A DNA stretch of 64,000 nucleotides from Voacanga thouarsii. Its lineage: Eukaryota > Streptophyta > Magnoliopsida > Gentianales > Apocynaceae. Position 1 is the stretch's first letter. Each line of letters opens with the position of its first letter. Of this stretch, positions 12,017 through 22,560 are shown piece by piece. A program made the translations under genes and the position numbers. Location: NCBI GenBank assembly GCA_026120185.1, contig JANUWF010001053.1, positions 1,138,501-1,202,500 of the forward strand, read 5' to 3'. Below the pieces are notes generated by a model, which was not told the origin of the DNA, made no database searches, and worked only from the letters and a program-made list of their open reading frames with translations.

Positions 12017-12239
12017 TCTTGGCATATATTCTCTTAATAAATTCCTTTAATGCTTATTCACTTACTCCGCCCACTTTCCTAATAAATCCCCTTCAATAAA
12101 ATAGAACTCAACTACCTCCACTACCACAACCACTTCAAGATCAAATTAATTCATGCAACAACAAATTAATATTTTCATGAAAATAATTCAAATCATCAAA
12201 TGTGGTATAACTTAATATGACATGCATGACTTTTCCACA

Positions 12240-13390
12240 CTTCCTAAAGGCAGTCAACATGGGGTATTACCATTTTACATCCTTGGATCACACTGAAGTG
12301 TGCAGGATGCAAAGCTCCATTTATGGACTAACGCAAGCTTGTAGGAGTTGGAACATCTGTTTTGATGAAATAATTAAAGAAGTTGGATTCAAACAAAACA
12401 TGGATGAACTTTGTGTATAAAAAAAATGTTAGTGGGAGTGCAATTGTATTCCTTTTACCACATGTAGATTATATATTGCTAATAGGAAATGATGTCTCTG
12501 TTCTACAATCAGTCAAGATTTAGCAATCTAAGAACTTCACCATGAAAGACTTTTGAGATACAACCTATATTCTGGGAATAAAGATCTATAGAGATAGATA
12601 AAAAAGGTTTCTTACTCTTTCACAGTCTACATACATGGACTAAGTGCTACAAATGTTTAGCATGGATTAATCCAAAAAGAGATTCTTACCCATGACTCAT
12701 GGGATAAGCCTTTCCAAATTTATGTGTCCTAAGACATAAGATGAAAGAGATCACACGAGTAAGATACCATATGCTACAGCAATTGGTTCTATCATGTATA
12801 CTATGATATATAGTAGGACCGATGTATCTTATGCTCCTAGTTTAATGAGAAAATACCAATAAGACCTAAGAGAAGATTTTTGGGTGGCTAGCAAGAATAT
12901 CCTTAAGTACTTGAGAAGAACTAATGATGTATTCTTGGTATTTAGAGATGGTGAGTTGCAAGTTAAAGAGTATATTGATGCCAGTTTCCAATATGATAAG
13001 GATGATTACAAATCCCAATCAGGATGCATGTCTATTTTTGAAGGTATGGCAGTTAGCTGGAAAAGTTTCAAACAAGATACAACTGCTAACTCAACCACTA
13101 AAACTAAATACATAGTAGCTTTTGAAGTAGCTAAGGAGGTGGTCTGGATCAAGAACTTCATTACAAAACTAGATGTGATACCTAGCATTGTTGATGCAAT
13201 ACCCTTGTATTATGATAACAATAGAGCCATTGCATAAGCAAAGGAACCACGGTCTCTTCAGCAATCCAAACATGTACGTAGGTGCTATCGCTTGATTACA
13301 AAAATCATTAATAGAAGGGATGTGAAGATAGAGAGAGTTACCACTGATCAGAAAATAGCTAATCGACTTACAAAGGCCTTATCCTAAAAG
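12240..13390 (+). pseudogene. Copia reverse transcriptase-RNase H fragment
   Basis: The first frame reads FTSLDHTEVCRMQSSIYGL and then QACRSWNICFDE, the end of the Copia reverse-transcriptase core. Broken frames continue through YILLIGND, MKDF, YILGIKIYRD, and PYATAIGSIMY. An open frame at 12884-13237 has LKYLRRTNDVFLVF, YIDASFQYDKDD, SQSGCMSIFEGMAVSWKS and LYYDNNRAIA, which are Copia RNase H landmarks. KEPRSLQQSKH and an IANRLTKALS tail finish at about 13388. Everything upstream (gag, protease, integrase, most of reverse transcriptase) is missing. The left edge abuts a Tekay-type LTR. Several stops make it non-functional. Confidence 0.93.
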
Positions 13391-13448
13391 AAACATGATG
13401 ATCATATTTAGTCATTTGGCATTAGATACATGAATGATTGGGTCTACT

Positions 13449-13461
13449 GCAAGTGGGATAT
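13449..13461 (+). other. Copia polypurine tract
   Basis: GCAAGTGGGATAT sits between the end of the Copia RNase H region and the LTR start TGTTAG. This is the expected place and sequence type for priming plus-strand DNA synthesis. Confidence 0.8.
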
Positions 13462-13973
13462 TGTTAGAATTGTACAATAGAATTAATCATTTATAAAATA
13501 TATTTTTGCACATTAAATCAATAAAAGGCATTCTTTATCTTTCAATTTCCTTGTTTCATATGTTAATGTATATAAAATTGTTAGATAAAGTCCCAAGTAC
13601 AACACTATGTTAAGGAAATCTTGATAGGGACCATGATGTGAGGTTCCTATTCCACTAAACCATGTTATATTTAAATTATCTGTAGTCATAGTATTAATGA
13701 GATGAGACATCATTAATGCGCTAAGACTAGCTCATGTTATACATCTTAATTTAAACAAGCAGTGGTTCACACATACGAGAGTATTGTGATACTCAAAGTT
13801 AACACGTAGATGCTTGTTATTTGAACAAGTACATTGGATGACCTAACTATGAAATAATCACATGGATAACTATGTAGTGCCAGTGATAGAATCTTATTAC
13901 ATTAAATGTGCAAGTATCCTTAGACTTCGGAACTCCAAGATATTTTGTTTGGTTAGTGTTGTACTTTGATTCT
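13462..13973 (+). repeat. Copia 3' LTR, first segment
   Basis: Starts TGTTAGAATTG right after the polypurine tract. It aligns along its length with the Copia LTR at 17127-18870, for example AATTGTTAGATAAAGTCCC, GTATTAATGAGA and CAAGTATCCTTAGACTT. It breaks off at GTACTTTGATTCT where the Athila-like element begins. It resumes at 26099/26104. Confidence 0.9.
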
Positions 13974-14246
13974 TGATAGCAGCCAACATCACCATTATCT
14001 TCCTAGTTATTTGAGATTGTTTTGTGAAACATTTGTTGTAATAACTTAGCATATTCCTTCCTATTTGACATTTTGCTTGTGACAAGTATTTTTGGAAAAT
14101 TTGTGCACATTTGAGTTAAATTCGAGAAAAAAGTGAATAATTCCAGAATGCACATAGCGTCAGGCCCAACCAAGGGACTAGGCAATGGGTACATTCTGGT
14201 CGAGCAAAGAAAACCGAGCAACTTTAAGAAAAAAAAAACATAACAA

Positions 14247-14260
14247 ACTTGGCGCCAAGT
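14247..14260. repeat. GGCGCC-centred palindrome 1 in Athila-like LTR
   Basis: ACTTGGCGCCAAGT is a perfect 14-base palindrome, 274 bases into the LTR and upstream of the TATA box. Confidence 0.9.
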
Positions 14261-14339
14261 CTGGAAAGTGGAACAAGCATCGAGTCCATTCTGTTTGGCT
14301 AGTGAAAATAGAGCAAAACCCCAGGGGAAGAACAGATTG

Positions 14340-14355
14340 CACCTGGCGCCAGGTG
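14340..14355. repeat. GGCGCC-centred palindrome 2 in Athila-like LTR
   Basis: CACCTGGCGCCAGGTG is a perfect 16-base palindrome, about 90 bases after the first. It shares only the centre with it; the arms differ. Confidence 0.9.
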
Positions 14356-14497
14356 GGTCGAAGGTACCCAACTCCAAGCCCACTTTGGAAGGCAAAAATC
14401 TTGTGCATGAATTTGAAAAATTTCCAAAGATTTTGGTATTTTCTAATTCCTACTTGACCAAGATTTCTCAAATAATGAATTTTGCATCAAAGAGGCC

Positions 14498-14504
14498 TAT
14501 AAAA
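14498..14504 (+). promoter_or_regulatory. TATA box of Athila-like LTR
   Basis: TATAAAA within GAGGCCTATAAAAGTAAG. Equivalent GCCTAT-(A/T) boxes occur in the solo LTRs (TATAAATA at 59929; TATTTAAA on the minus strand at 45161-45154), so this is the likely core promoter. Confidence 0.6.
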
Positions 14505-14529
14505 GTAAGAGAAAACACAAGAGAAAAAA

Positions 14530-14531
<2 letters not shown>

Positions 14532-14599
<68 letters not shown>
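14532..14599. repeat. (TA)n(GA)n compound microsatellite
   Basis: About sixteen TA units followed directly by about seventeen GA units, just downstream of the TATA box. The 3' LTR of the same element has (TA)n then (GATA)n at the matching place. Confidence 0.95.
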
Positions 14600-14601
<2 letters not shown>

Positions 14602-15519
14602 GGATCCAAGAGCATAAATTCGAATGACTCATTAAAGGAGGAATTCACCTAATCAACGACAATTGCTCAAGAGTGTCTTCAAGGGTGAAGAAAGAGGTTT
14701 TTCTATGAGCGCTTTCTTTTTATCTTATTTTTCTTTTCCTTAAACAATAATGTATTCAATATTTTATTGTAATTTAACATTATTTTAGATTCATGGTTTT
14801 GTGTTGATTTAGTTATTTGATCAATTCTTTATCATCTTTGGTGTTTGAGTACTTGTTTTCATTGGTTATTGAGATGAGTTCTTCTAATTGACTTGGGATA
14901 ATGATGTTAGTAGTTTCATTGCATTGATTTAGTATTTGTCTAATCTTAATGGACTTGAGCGACAAAGTTAAGACTAAAGGACTAAGTGATTAAACATTAG
15001 TTGATTTCACCTCGAGCAAAGGGTTATTTGCTAATTTCATACTTATAATATAAGGAATTGAGCTTAATGCATGTTTTGGTTATATTAGCTTGATTGGTAA
15101 ATTTCTTAATATTAATCAAAAGATAGTAATTCCATAGATTGGGAAACAAAGTGGAATTTATCTAGGTAGATTCATGACTTAGGAAACGATTGAATTTTAT
15201 TTTATATTCCTTCATAATGCCGAGACGATAATTGGTTGAGAGAATTGCTAATTGGTCCATTATCATGTTTTCTAGGATAATTGTTTAAATTGCATATTTT
15301 CACATCCTTGAGTTGTATATATATTTTTTATTTTACTTCTTCTTATTTTCTTACTTTATTGGGCTTGTTAAACAATGAATGAAAAGTGATTAGTGTATAC
15401 CTATTTCTTTGAGGATCAATACTCGTTAATTCCCTATACTGTGGTTGCTCATTAATTCCCCAATGGATGAATTTAAATTTGATGATTTTTATGCACTCAA
15501 AATTTACGCATCAAGTTTT

Positions 15520-15537
15520 TGGCGCCGTTGTCGGGGA
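15520..15537 (+). other. Primer-binding site, tRNA-Asp type
   Basis: TGGCGCCGTTGTCGGGGA, preceded by AGTTTT after the LTR end, matches the complement of the 3' end of plant tRNA-Asp with one difference (GTC for GCC). This leader is typical of Athila-type Ty3/gypsy elements and their non-autonomous relatives. Confidence 0.88.
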
Positions 15538-15877
15538 ACAATACTATGAAGACTTGGATTTCGTTGATTTAACCATGTTAATATGTTTATATGTAAATAT
15601 CTATATATGTTCTTTTTTTGCTATATCATGTTGTTTGTAATATTATGTGGCTTAACTGACTAGTTTAGTTCATGTTGTACTTATAAAAACCACTAACTTT
15701 TGTGTTCAATTAGTTTGTGAATATATCTAAGTTTTGTGTTTTACTTTTCATTAATTTTCTATTATTTATTTTTCCCTTTTGTTTTGTTTTGTTTTTTTTT
15801 TTTGTTTTCTTTGATTTTCTTTTATTGTTGTTTTTTTTTATTTTTACTTTCGATTTTATTTTTTTATTTTTTTTAGT

Positions 15878-16591
15878 GTGAGGTTCAAAACATCACCATG
15901 GAAAATTATTTTTAGGCACTACAGTGATGATAAATTGGCAAGGTTGCAAGTGTGCATTGATAAATTTAGTGAGACATCATTAGAAGCATCCTTAAATTCT
16001 TTTGTTTCCAATACAAATTCATCCATTAAATGGCATAAAGAAGCTTCCCAATGATTGAGCAAGCAAAGAACACAACTAGCGAAGTTAGTTGAGGATGCCA
16101 TAAAGGCCCATACACTTTAACAAGAGAATCCCTAAGGAAAAGAGAAAGGATATGAGGAACAATTATCTAATGTGCAAAAGGAGGTATTTAATTCTCTTCT
16201 ATATGGTAATAATTCTAATATCTCTTTATTACATGATTTTTTAGGTTCTTCTCAATTCTTGGAAAACAAAGGTCCAAATGATGATGTGTTGAATTTATCA
16301 TGCCTTAAGAAGTTATATCTTTCAACGCTACATCGTAAGAAGTCCTTGGAGGATGGAGGTAACTTAGTCTTTGTAGATGTGTCGAAAAGTAAGGAATTCT
16401 TGATCCCATCTTTAAGAACTCAATTGCTAAGTTTTAAGAAAAATTTTCATTGTAACAAATCTTTTGAAAGGTTAAATGCTAATTTCAAGTTTGATGCATT
16501 CATTAACTACCATGTGCATTTATGTGTTGAAAAAAAATATTTGTGTGTCCAAAGGAATGTTAAAGAAAGAGGTTTATGTTTTTTGCTTTAA
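15878..16591 (+). pseudogene. Degenerate unknown ORF of the Athila-like element
   Basis: One frame runs from about 15878 to 16591 with only three internal stops (near 16053, 16119 and 16131), which is unusual in such AT-rich DNA. It reads KIIFRHYSDDKLARLQVCI, then KEASQ, LVEDAIKAH, and from 16172 an uninterrupted stretch with SLLYGNNSNISLLHDFLG and VFVDVSKSKEFLIPSLRTQ. It is preceded by a long T-rich tract ending TTTTTTTTAG, which looks like a splice acceptor. I recognise no domain and no zinc knuckle. It could be a relic gag or a protein specific to this non-autonomous family. Confidence 0.4.
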
Positions 16592-17109
16592 TAAGAAAAA
16601 TTATTTTCATAAATCTTCTATTTTTCAAAAACCTCTCTTCTTTCTACATTCATCATGCCTATTTTCTATTTTGAGCTTTAATTTCTTATCAAAAGGTTTG
16701 ATGAGGAAAAATGATGAGTGGAAAGAGTTTTTATTTTGTGTTTTGTTAAGTATTTTTTTTCTCTCCCAAATTAGGAAAATATTTTCCATCTTATGTGTGG
16801 GGGAGTGAGTCGTGTCATTATTTGCTTTGTTAAGATTTTTATTAGTATTTTTCTTTAATTGGATTTCTTTTATTTACCTGTTCTTTATTTTGCAATTATT
16901 TTCTTTATGCTTTAATTTGTGTTTTTTTTATAGGTTGGAATAAAGTCCTCTTGGACAAGCCTTCTCTCTATCTCAAGTTTGGATATCTAACGGAGCTTTA
17001 TTGTACTTGGAAAGTATTGCTTCAATTTTCTACCCTTTTATTATTTTTGGTTCATTTGGAGATGCTTTCTTGTATTTATTTTTAGCTAATGAGGACGTTG
17101 TCCAATTTA
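16592..17109 (+). other. Internal non-coding part of Athila-like element
   Basis: T-rich sequence with no convincing gene. It contains TTATGTGTGGGGGAGTG near 16792, which resembles a second polypurine tract, and an acceptor-like TTTTTTTTATAG/GTTGG near 16934. Confidence 0.5.
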
Positions 17110-17126
17110 AGTATGGGGAGGGTGGG
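17110..17126 (+). other. Polypurine tract of Athila-like element
   Basis: AGTATGGGGAGGGTGGG, preceded by TTTA, is the purine-rich stretch expected just before a 3' LTR. Instead of TGATAG the next bases are TGTTAG of a Copia LTR, so the Copia LTR has separated the tract from its 3' LTR. Confidence 0.75.
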
Positions 17127-18870
17127 TGTTAGTGTTATATCCTAGAGGCAATCACTTGTATGTTGTATATGACACATTTTATTTTAGTAAAATGCATTAT
17201 TTATCTTACAATTTTTTTGTTTACTTTTATATAATATAATTGTTAGATAAAGTCCCTAGTACAATACTGTGTTAAGGAAATCATGATAGAGATCATGATA
17301 TAAGATTTCTACTACACTGTATAGTGTTAGTACTTAAATAGTCCCTAATCATAGTATTAATGAGACAGGACATCATTAATGCGTTAACATTAGTATGTGT
17401 TAGACTTCCTGCTTTGATCAGGCGGTGGTTCTCATATCCGTAAGTATTGACATACTCAAATTTAACATGTGGATGCTTGTTAATGGAACAAGTTCATTGG
17501 ATGACCTAGCTATGAGATAATCACATGGATAACTATTTAGTACCAGTTATATAATCTCGATATAGTAAATGTACAAGTATCCTTAGACTTGAGATCTCCA
17601 AGGTATTTTGTTTGTTGAACATTGTACTTTGATTCCAATCTCTGGAGCCAAATCAAGAGCCACCTACATGATGGATATTAGGTACATTGTGAGGTAAACG
17701 AAAGTAGTTGAGAGGGTCAATAAAGGATTCACCACTCCTAATAGTAGGGGCGAATATCTCACGACCACTTGTAGAAATTACTACTCGAGAAGTCCTTGGC
17801 CAATGCGACTGTGTATTGAAAATAATTCCAATTGATACACATCTAGAGTAGTGGATTCCTGATACAAGTACTATTATATTCGAGCCAAAATTAATATATA
17901 TTCGGGAGGGAGTTGGCACTAATTCCGTACTCTAAACCGGATGAGATTTTGTATGGTGAAATGAGTTATTGCGCTGTAGTTTGTTATTGAAGGGTTCATG
18001 TCAAGCCACTTGATTTTCTGGACTCTTGGGTGGTCATAATGTGTTGCTAGATACCGCTCATGATCTGGGAATATGGGTTTATTAATTGATAAATTAATAA
18101 ACTAATCCTGATTGGAATTAATAGGATTAATTCTAATTAATTATGGATTATTAATCTCAAAGAAGTTTAGATTGATTCATATTCACTACCAATTGACTAG
18201 GAAACCTAATAGGTCACACACAATAGAGGATTATATACTTAAGATGTTATTTGATAACATAGTGGGGTTAATTGCGAGAAAGAGAGGTTGTTGTGGCCAA
18301 ATTATAATTAGTTATAATTTATGGGCCAAATTGTAATTGTGAAAACTTAATATTTTCAGTTACAATTAGGGAATTCTAATTGTTTTAGAATCCTTAGATG
18401 GAGGGTTTTTAGTAGGCTTTTCGTGTCATATGTAAGACATATACATGATACCCAGTATGAGCTATTTTTCCATGAAAAACCGTAAGGGCATACACACGAC
18501 AATCTTCTCTTTCTCTCTCTCGTTTTTCTAAAAAAAAGAAGAACCCTAGCCGCCATTGTTGTTTTCTTCCAGCACAGATAATCTTGGTGCTTGAGTGTCA
18601 TTCTCTATGTGGATTTCTATTAGAGATAATCACACACTATGAATATAGTGGTTGGACGTTCAACTCTCGTAGTGTTTGATCAAGAGGATTGTTGGATCGC
18701 ACCTCGACTTGAAGAAGAAATTTTTTTTTTCCACACGATCAAAGAAAGGTAAAAAGCTATTACCTTTGTTCTTTTTATATCTTGTTCTCCACACATATGC
18801 GGATCTTGGGATGGTATCTCGTTCTTATTCTTCTGCTGCGCCATATATGATATACATGAGATACCCAACA
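17127..18870 (+). mobile_element. Copia solo LTR
   Basis: Starts TGTTAG, ends CCCAACA, 1744 bases. It aligns with the interrupted Copia LTR at 13462-27366, which is about 1.78 kb. The flanks are GTGGG (17122-17126) and GAGGG (18871-18875), a 5-bp target duplication with one mismatch. No Copia coding sequence follows, so it is read as a solo LTR left by LTR-LTR recombination. A second possible start, TGTTATATCC, lies six bases in at 17133. Confidence 0.78.
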
Positions 18871-19179
18871 GAGGGGCTAGATTGGTGATATTCTTTGCCT
18901 AAGTTTTTATCAATCTTCTCAAAGTTAATAGAAATAGAGTAAAGCATTATTTTGGTACAATTCCCCAATGACTCTTTGTATTGAATATCATTTTTTTGGG
19001 AGAAAATTTTCAAAATTTCAGTGGTTTTCATTGATTAGAAAGGTTGTAAATCTTTTTATTACTTGGATTTAATTATTTGTCTTTTATTTAGTGGATTTTT
19101 GTGAAATTGGTTTTGTTTGATTGGATTTTTTTTTTTTTTTCACAACCTGAGAATTTTGATTAATCTAATTTATGCATTG
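18871..19179. other. Unassigned AT-rich stretch
   Basis: About 310 bases between the Copia solo LTR and the Tekay remnant. I see no gene and no clear match to the start of the Athila-like LTR, which should lie here. A run of 16 T lies near 19125. It may be residual DNA at a deletion junction. Confidence 0.4.
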
Positions 19180-19379
19180 GAATTTAAAGGTTATTTGACT
19201 CACCTCGTTTAAATATGCAGAGTATGATGAATATGGGTAATGTTTATTGCCTAACTCTTGTATTATGAGTTTAAATTTTGCTTGGCGTTGAGTTGAGATG
19301 AGGTATGTGAGTGAATAAAAGATATTTGAGAGGAAGCGAGAGTTTTGTATTTCAGAGATCGGTTGTGTGTACCCGATGA

Positions 19380-20690
19380 GCACTAGTTGAAGGACAGAAT
19401 TTTGGAAGAGGTACATAAGAGCAAGTACGTCATTTAACCGAGAGAGGTCCAAATGGATCAAGATGTGTAAAGGGCTTACTGGTGGCCTAGAATTAAACAG
19501 AACATGGTTAAGTATGTCTCGACGTGTCTCACCTGGCAGAAGGTCAAAGCAGAGCACAAAAAGTCAGCGGGATTATTGCAACCGTTACCAGTGCCTAAAT
19601 GGAAATGGGAAGAGGTGACCATGGACTTCGTTACCGGACTCCCTATGGCAAGGATCCAAAAGGACACCATATGGGTAGTGGTGGATTGACTAACCAAATC
19701 AGCGCATTTCATACCAGTGAACATAAGGGATTCAATGGAGAAGTTGGCTCAGACCTATGTACGAGAAATAGTCCGACTGCATGGAGTGCCTTCAAGTATT
19801 ATGTCCAACCGAGATCCGAGATTTACATCCCAATGTTGGGGCAAGTTTCAAGAATCGATGGGTTTTAATCTGAAGTTCAGTACGACGGCGCATCCGCAAA
19901 CCGATGGACAGTCGGAAAGGGTTATTCAGATATTAGAGGATATGCCGAGAGCCTGCATATTGGATTTCGGGGATAAGTGGATCGAATGTGTACCATATGT
20001 AGAGTTATCCTACAATAATAGTTATTAAGCTTCAATTGGAATAACTCCGTATGAAACACTGTATGGACGCAAGTGTCAGGTACCGCTATCTTGGAGTTGA
20101 TCGGAGGATGGCCATATAAGCAAATCGGGAGAAGTTTATGTTCAGGAAATGTTGGACAAGGTTAAGTTAATCAGGGAAAGGTTGAAAGCAACCCAGAGCT
20201 GACAAAAGAGCTATGCAGACAATAGGCAGAGAGAGTTAGAGTTTCAGGTGGGAGACAGGGTATTCCTAAGATGGACACCGAATAGAGGAATCTTGAAGCA
20301 TTCGAATAGTAGGAAGTTGAATCCGAGGAATTTGGGACCGTTTTCGATAAAGGAGAGAATCGGGTCGGTGGTGTATCGATTAGATTTGCCAGATGGGTTG
20401 ACAGGAATGCACGACGTGTTTTATGTGTTGAAGCTGTAAAAGTACAATGCCGATCCTGGTTATGTTTTGAATGATGAGCTGATGGTGTTGCAACCCGACC
20501 TGAGCTATGTGGAGAAACCCGTGAGGATATTGGACCGAAGTATCAAGACTCTCTAGACCAAGCAGATCCCAATGGTAAAGGTGCAGTGGGAACATCATGG
20601 CATGCGAGATGCCACATAGGAAATAGAAGAGTGGGCAAAATAGAAATATCTCGATCTGAGATAGAGGTATGCCTGAATTTCGAGACGAAG
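19380..20690 (+). pseudogene. Integrase with chromodomain-like tail, Tekay copy 2
   Basis: Frames carry the zinc-binding end CLTWQKVKAEHKK (the final Cys is mutated to Trp), the core with first catalytic Asp in MDFVTGLP, the second motif as MSNRDPRFTS where the usual SD is SN, and the Glu in QTDGQSERVIQ. The C-terminal part has LNPRNLGPFSIKERIGSVVY, then PVRILDRSIKTL, VKVQWEHHG and EIEEWAK, a chromodomain-like segment. That tail supports the Tekay/Del assignment. Stops at about 19687, 20026, 20437 and 20555 break it. The Asp-to-Asn change would also abolish catalysis. Confidence 0.88.
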
Positions 20691-20697
20691 TTCTCCT

Positions 20698-20710
20698 AAG
20701 GAGGGGAGGA
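20698..20710 (+). other. Polypurine tract, Tekay copy 2
   Basis: AAGGAGGGGAGGA directly precedes the LTR start TGTGAAACCC. The same 13 bases occur in reverse at 50204-50216. Confidence 0.9.
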
Positions 20711-20775
20711 TGTGAAACCCACTTAAAGTCAACCCTAGAGTAAGGGGATTAGGATGCATATCATATTTTCTGACA

Positions 20776-20813
<38 letters not shown>

Positions 20814-20967
20814 TTTATGTGCTTTAGAATAATGATTTATAGTCTAGAAGGCTTAGTTGAGCTTATTGAGTAGGAATAGTAAAGTAATAATTTTGCTTGA
20901 GGTCAAAATAGGAAGATAACTTAAGGATTAAATAGGAAGAATATTTGGGAGAGAAAATAAGAACAAG

Positions 20968-21036
20968 AGTTGCTGTGGTTTAGTGGTTAGTGCTTTGGAA
21001 TTAATCCCTAAGATCTTGAGTTCAAATCTTATCATT
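20968..21036 (+). promoter_or_regulatory. tRNA-like A-box/B-box module, Tekay copy 2
   Basis: TGGTTTAGTGGTTAGTGC then TTGAGTTCAAATC. Between them TTGGA and CCTAA can pair around a seven-base loop like an anticodon arm (four of five positions). The flanks that would form an acceptor stem do not pair. Confidence 0.5.
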
Positions 21037-22560
21037 TAAGTTTTATCATGATTATTTTTATTTTATTTAAGGTTCAATTTTTCGTTCCTTGCATTCCATA
21101 AGTAGAAATAGGAATGTTACCCTAGGGGAGACATGAAGGGAATGTCCTAATCCTATTCTTATTCCCTAAAAGAATTCTTCAGGGATTCATGTTCTTTTAT
21201 TCTCTAGCTTATCTTAAATTCTTTACCAATTAAGTTTGTTCAATTTATCCAAATCCATATTTTAATTCCAGAAAATTCAGCAAGGTTTATTAACCTTGGA
21301 ATTTCGAAAATGGCTCTTAGAGGATAGAGTTTTCACTAATAATAGGGAAGGAGTAAGGAAGGTTCCCAAGAGAATTAATTTTCATGGTTGAACATTCAAA
21401 CTCTACTTCATTGTATTCATCTTCTTCATGGAAGCAATCTAAAAACTTTCCAAGTTCTTGGACGGTCTAACCTTCGAAAACTTCAACGATTCTTCTTACT
21501 CAAATGCTGCCAGAAAAATGGACAACTTGTTCAGCTTGAAGACTGAAATTCTTTGCCAAAAACTGGACTGCACAAAGGTGTGAAAACCAGAAAAAATTCT
21601 GGACAGTTTCGCAGCATAGCAGGCCAAAAACTAAAGTTGTTTCTTCTACCTTCAAGCCAATAATTTACCTCTACTTTTCCTCCATAAAGAAGGTTAGAAA
21701 CCAGCCTTAAAGGACCCTCAAATACCTCTCCAAGCTCTCTATAAACCAGCCGAAACATTGCAGAAAAACTGCACAACAAATTCTAACAAGCAATTCGAAT
21801 CTCAAACCAGAAAAATTCCAACCTTGCTCTCTCTTCAAGCCTTGTCCGAAAACCACCTCAAACTTCTGTGAAGTTAACCTTAGTCAGCCATGAACTAAAC
21901 TCCATTACCCTTCTCCACTGACCTACACGAATGGACTTCATAGCCACTCCTCAAATTCCTTGTTCAATTATTCCAATCAAGCTTTCCATTGAAGTTCAAA
22001 AAATTCCAGCAATTGCTTCATGAAAACTCCCTTAGATTAAGGTTCAAACAACTTGAAATTCTCCCATCATTGCACTCAAAATTTTGGCCAACCTTATAGC
22101 TCTTTCAACCCTCATTCATTTTGGCAAAACCACAGCAAAACCAGTCAGCCATTGTAGCTTCCAAGAATCTCCATCAATTAAACAACATTACCATATCTTC
22201 TACCTTAAAATACTCCATAAATTACTTCGTTTGAATTTCAAACAACCAGATTTCCCTCTTTTCCCTAATCTACAAATCAAATCATAGAAATCCCTCAATC
22301 ATTCGGCCAACACCTTCAGCATTTCGCCTAGCTTTCTCTCCATTTCTCCAAGAACAAAAAAAAAAAAAAAAACACACACTACCTTTCTTCAAGCCTAAGA
22401 CCACTCTAAACACCTCCAATACATTCCAAAAACTCCAGATCATGCCTACTCACTCCCTAGAGTCCATTTTTAGATTTTATAACATCGAATCTTGAAAACA
22501 AAAATCTGCAATCGGATAAAAAACTAGAATTTTTCTTGAAGTCTCAAGAACACCATCAAG

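Larger units (their letters stand above)
8886..12220 (-). repeat. Older Tekay-related LTR (truncated), host of Tekay copy 1
   Basis: Directly after the LTR start of copy 1 the sequence resumes at a point equivalent to about 4550 (AAAGGACC...GGTCTTTATAACGAGGTAC) and follows Tekay LTR landmarks in the same order: CTTCTGGAGGTAGCCTCCTGCCAG near 9570, the splice-like sites, and the tRNA-like module near 11953-12016. It stops before the expected LTR start, near the Copia fragment at about 12220. Many differences from the other copies suggest greater age. It holds no gene; ORFs here are chance. Confidence 0.7.
13974..15513 (+). repeat. 5' LTR of Athila-like element
   Basis: 1540 bases from TGATAGCAGCC to TACGCATCA, ending six bases before the primer site. 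U3 carries two GGCGCC palindromes (14247, 14340). A TATA box lies at 14498 in GGCCTATAAAAG, followed by a (TA)n(GA)n tract. The same start, end and landmarks occur in the LTRs at 44153-45583, 58968-60936 and 24906-26098. It contains no gene; frames such as those across 14185-14627 are chance. Confidence 0.88.

Noticed and set aside
14185..14627. Overlapping open frames, one ending in IYIYIY and ERERER
   Set aside because: They fall in an LTR and run through (TA)n(GA)n; the other LTRs of the family do not keep them.
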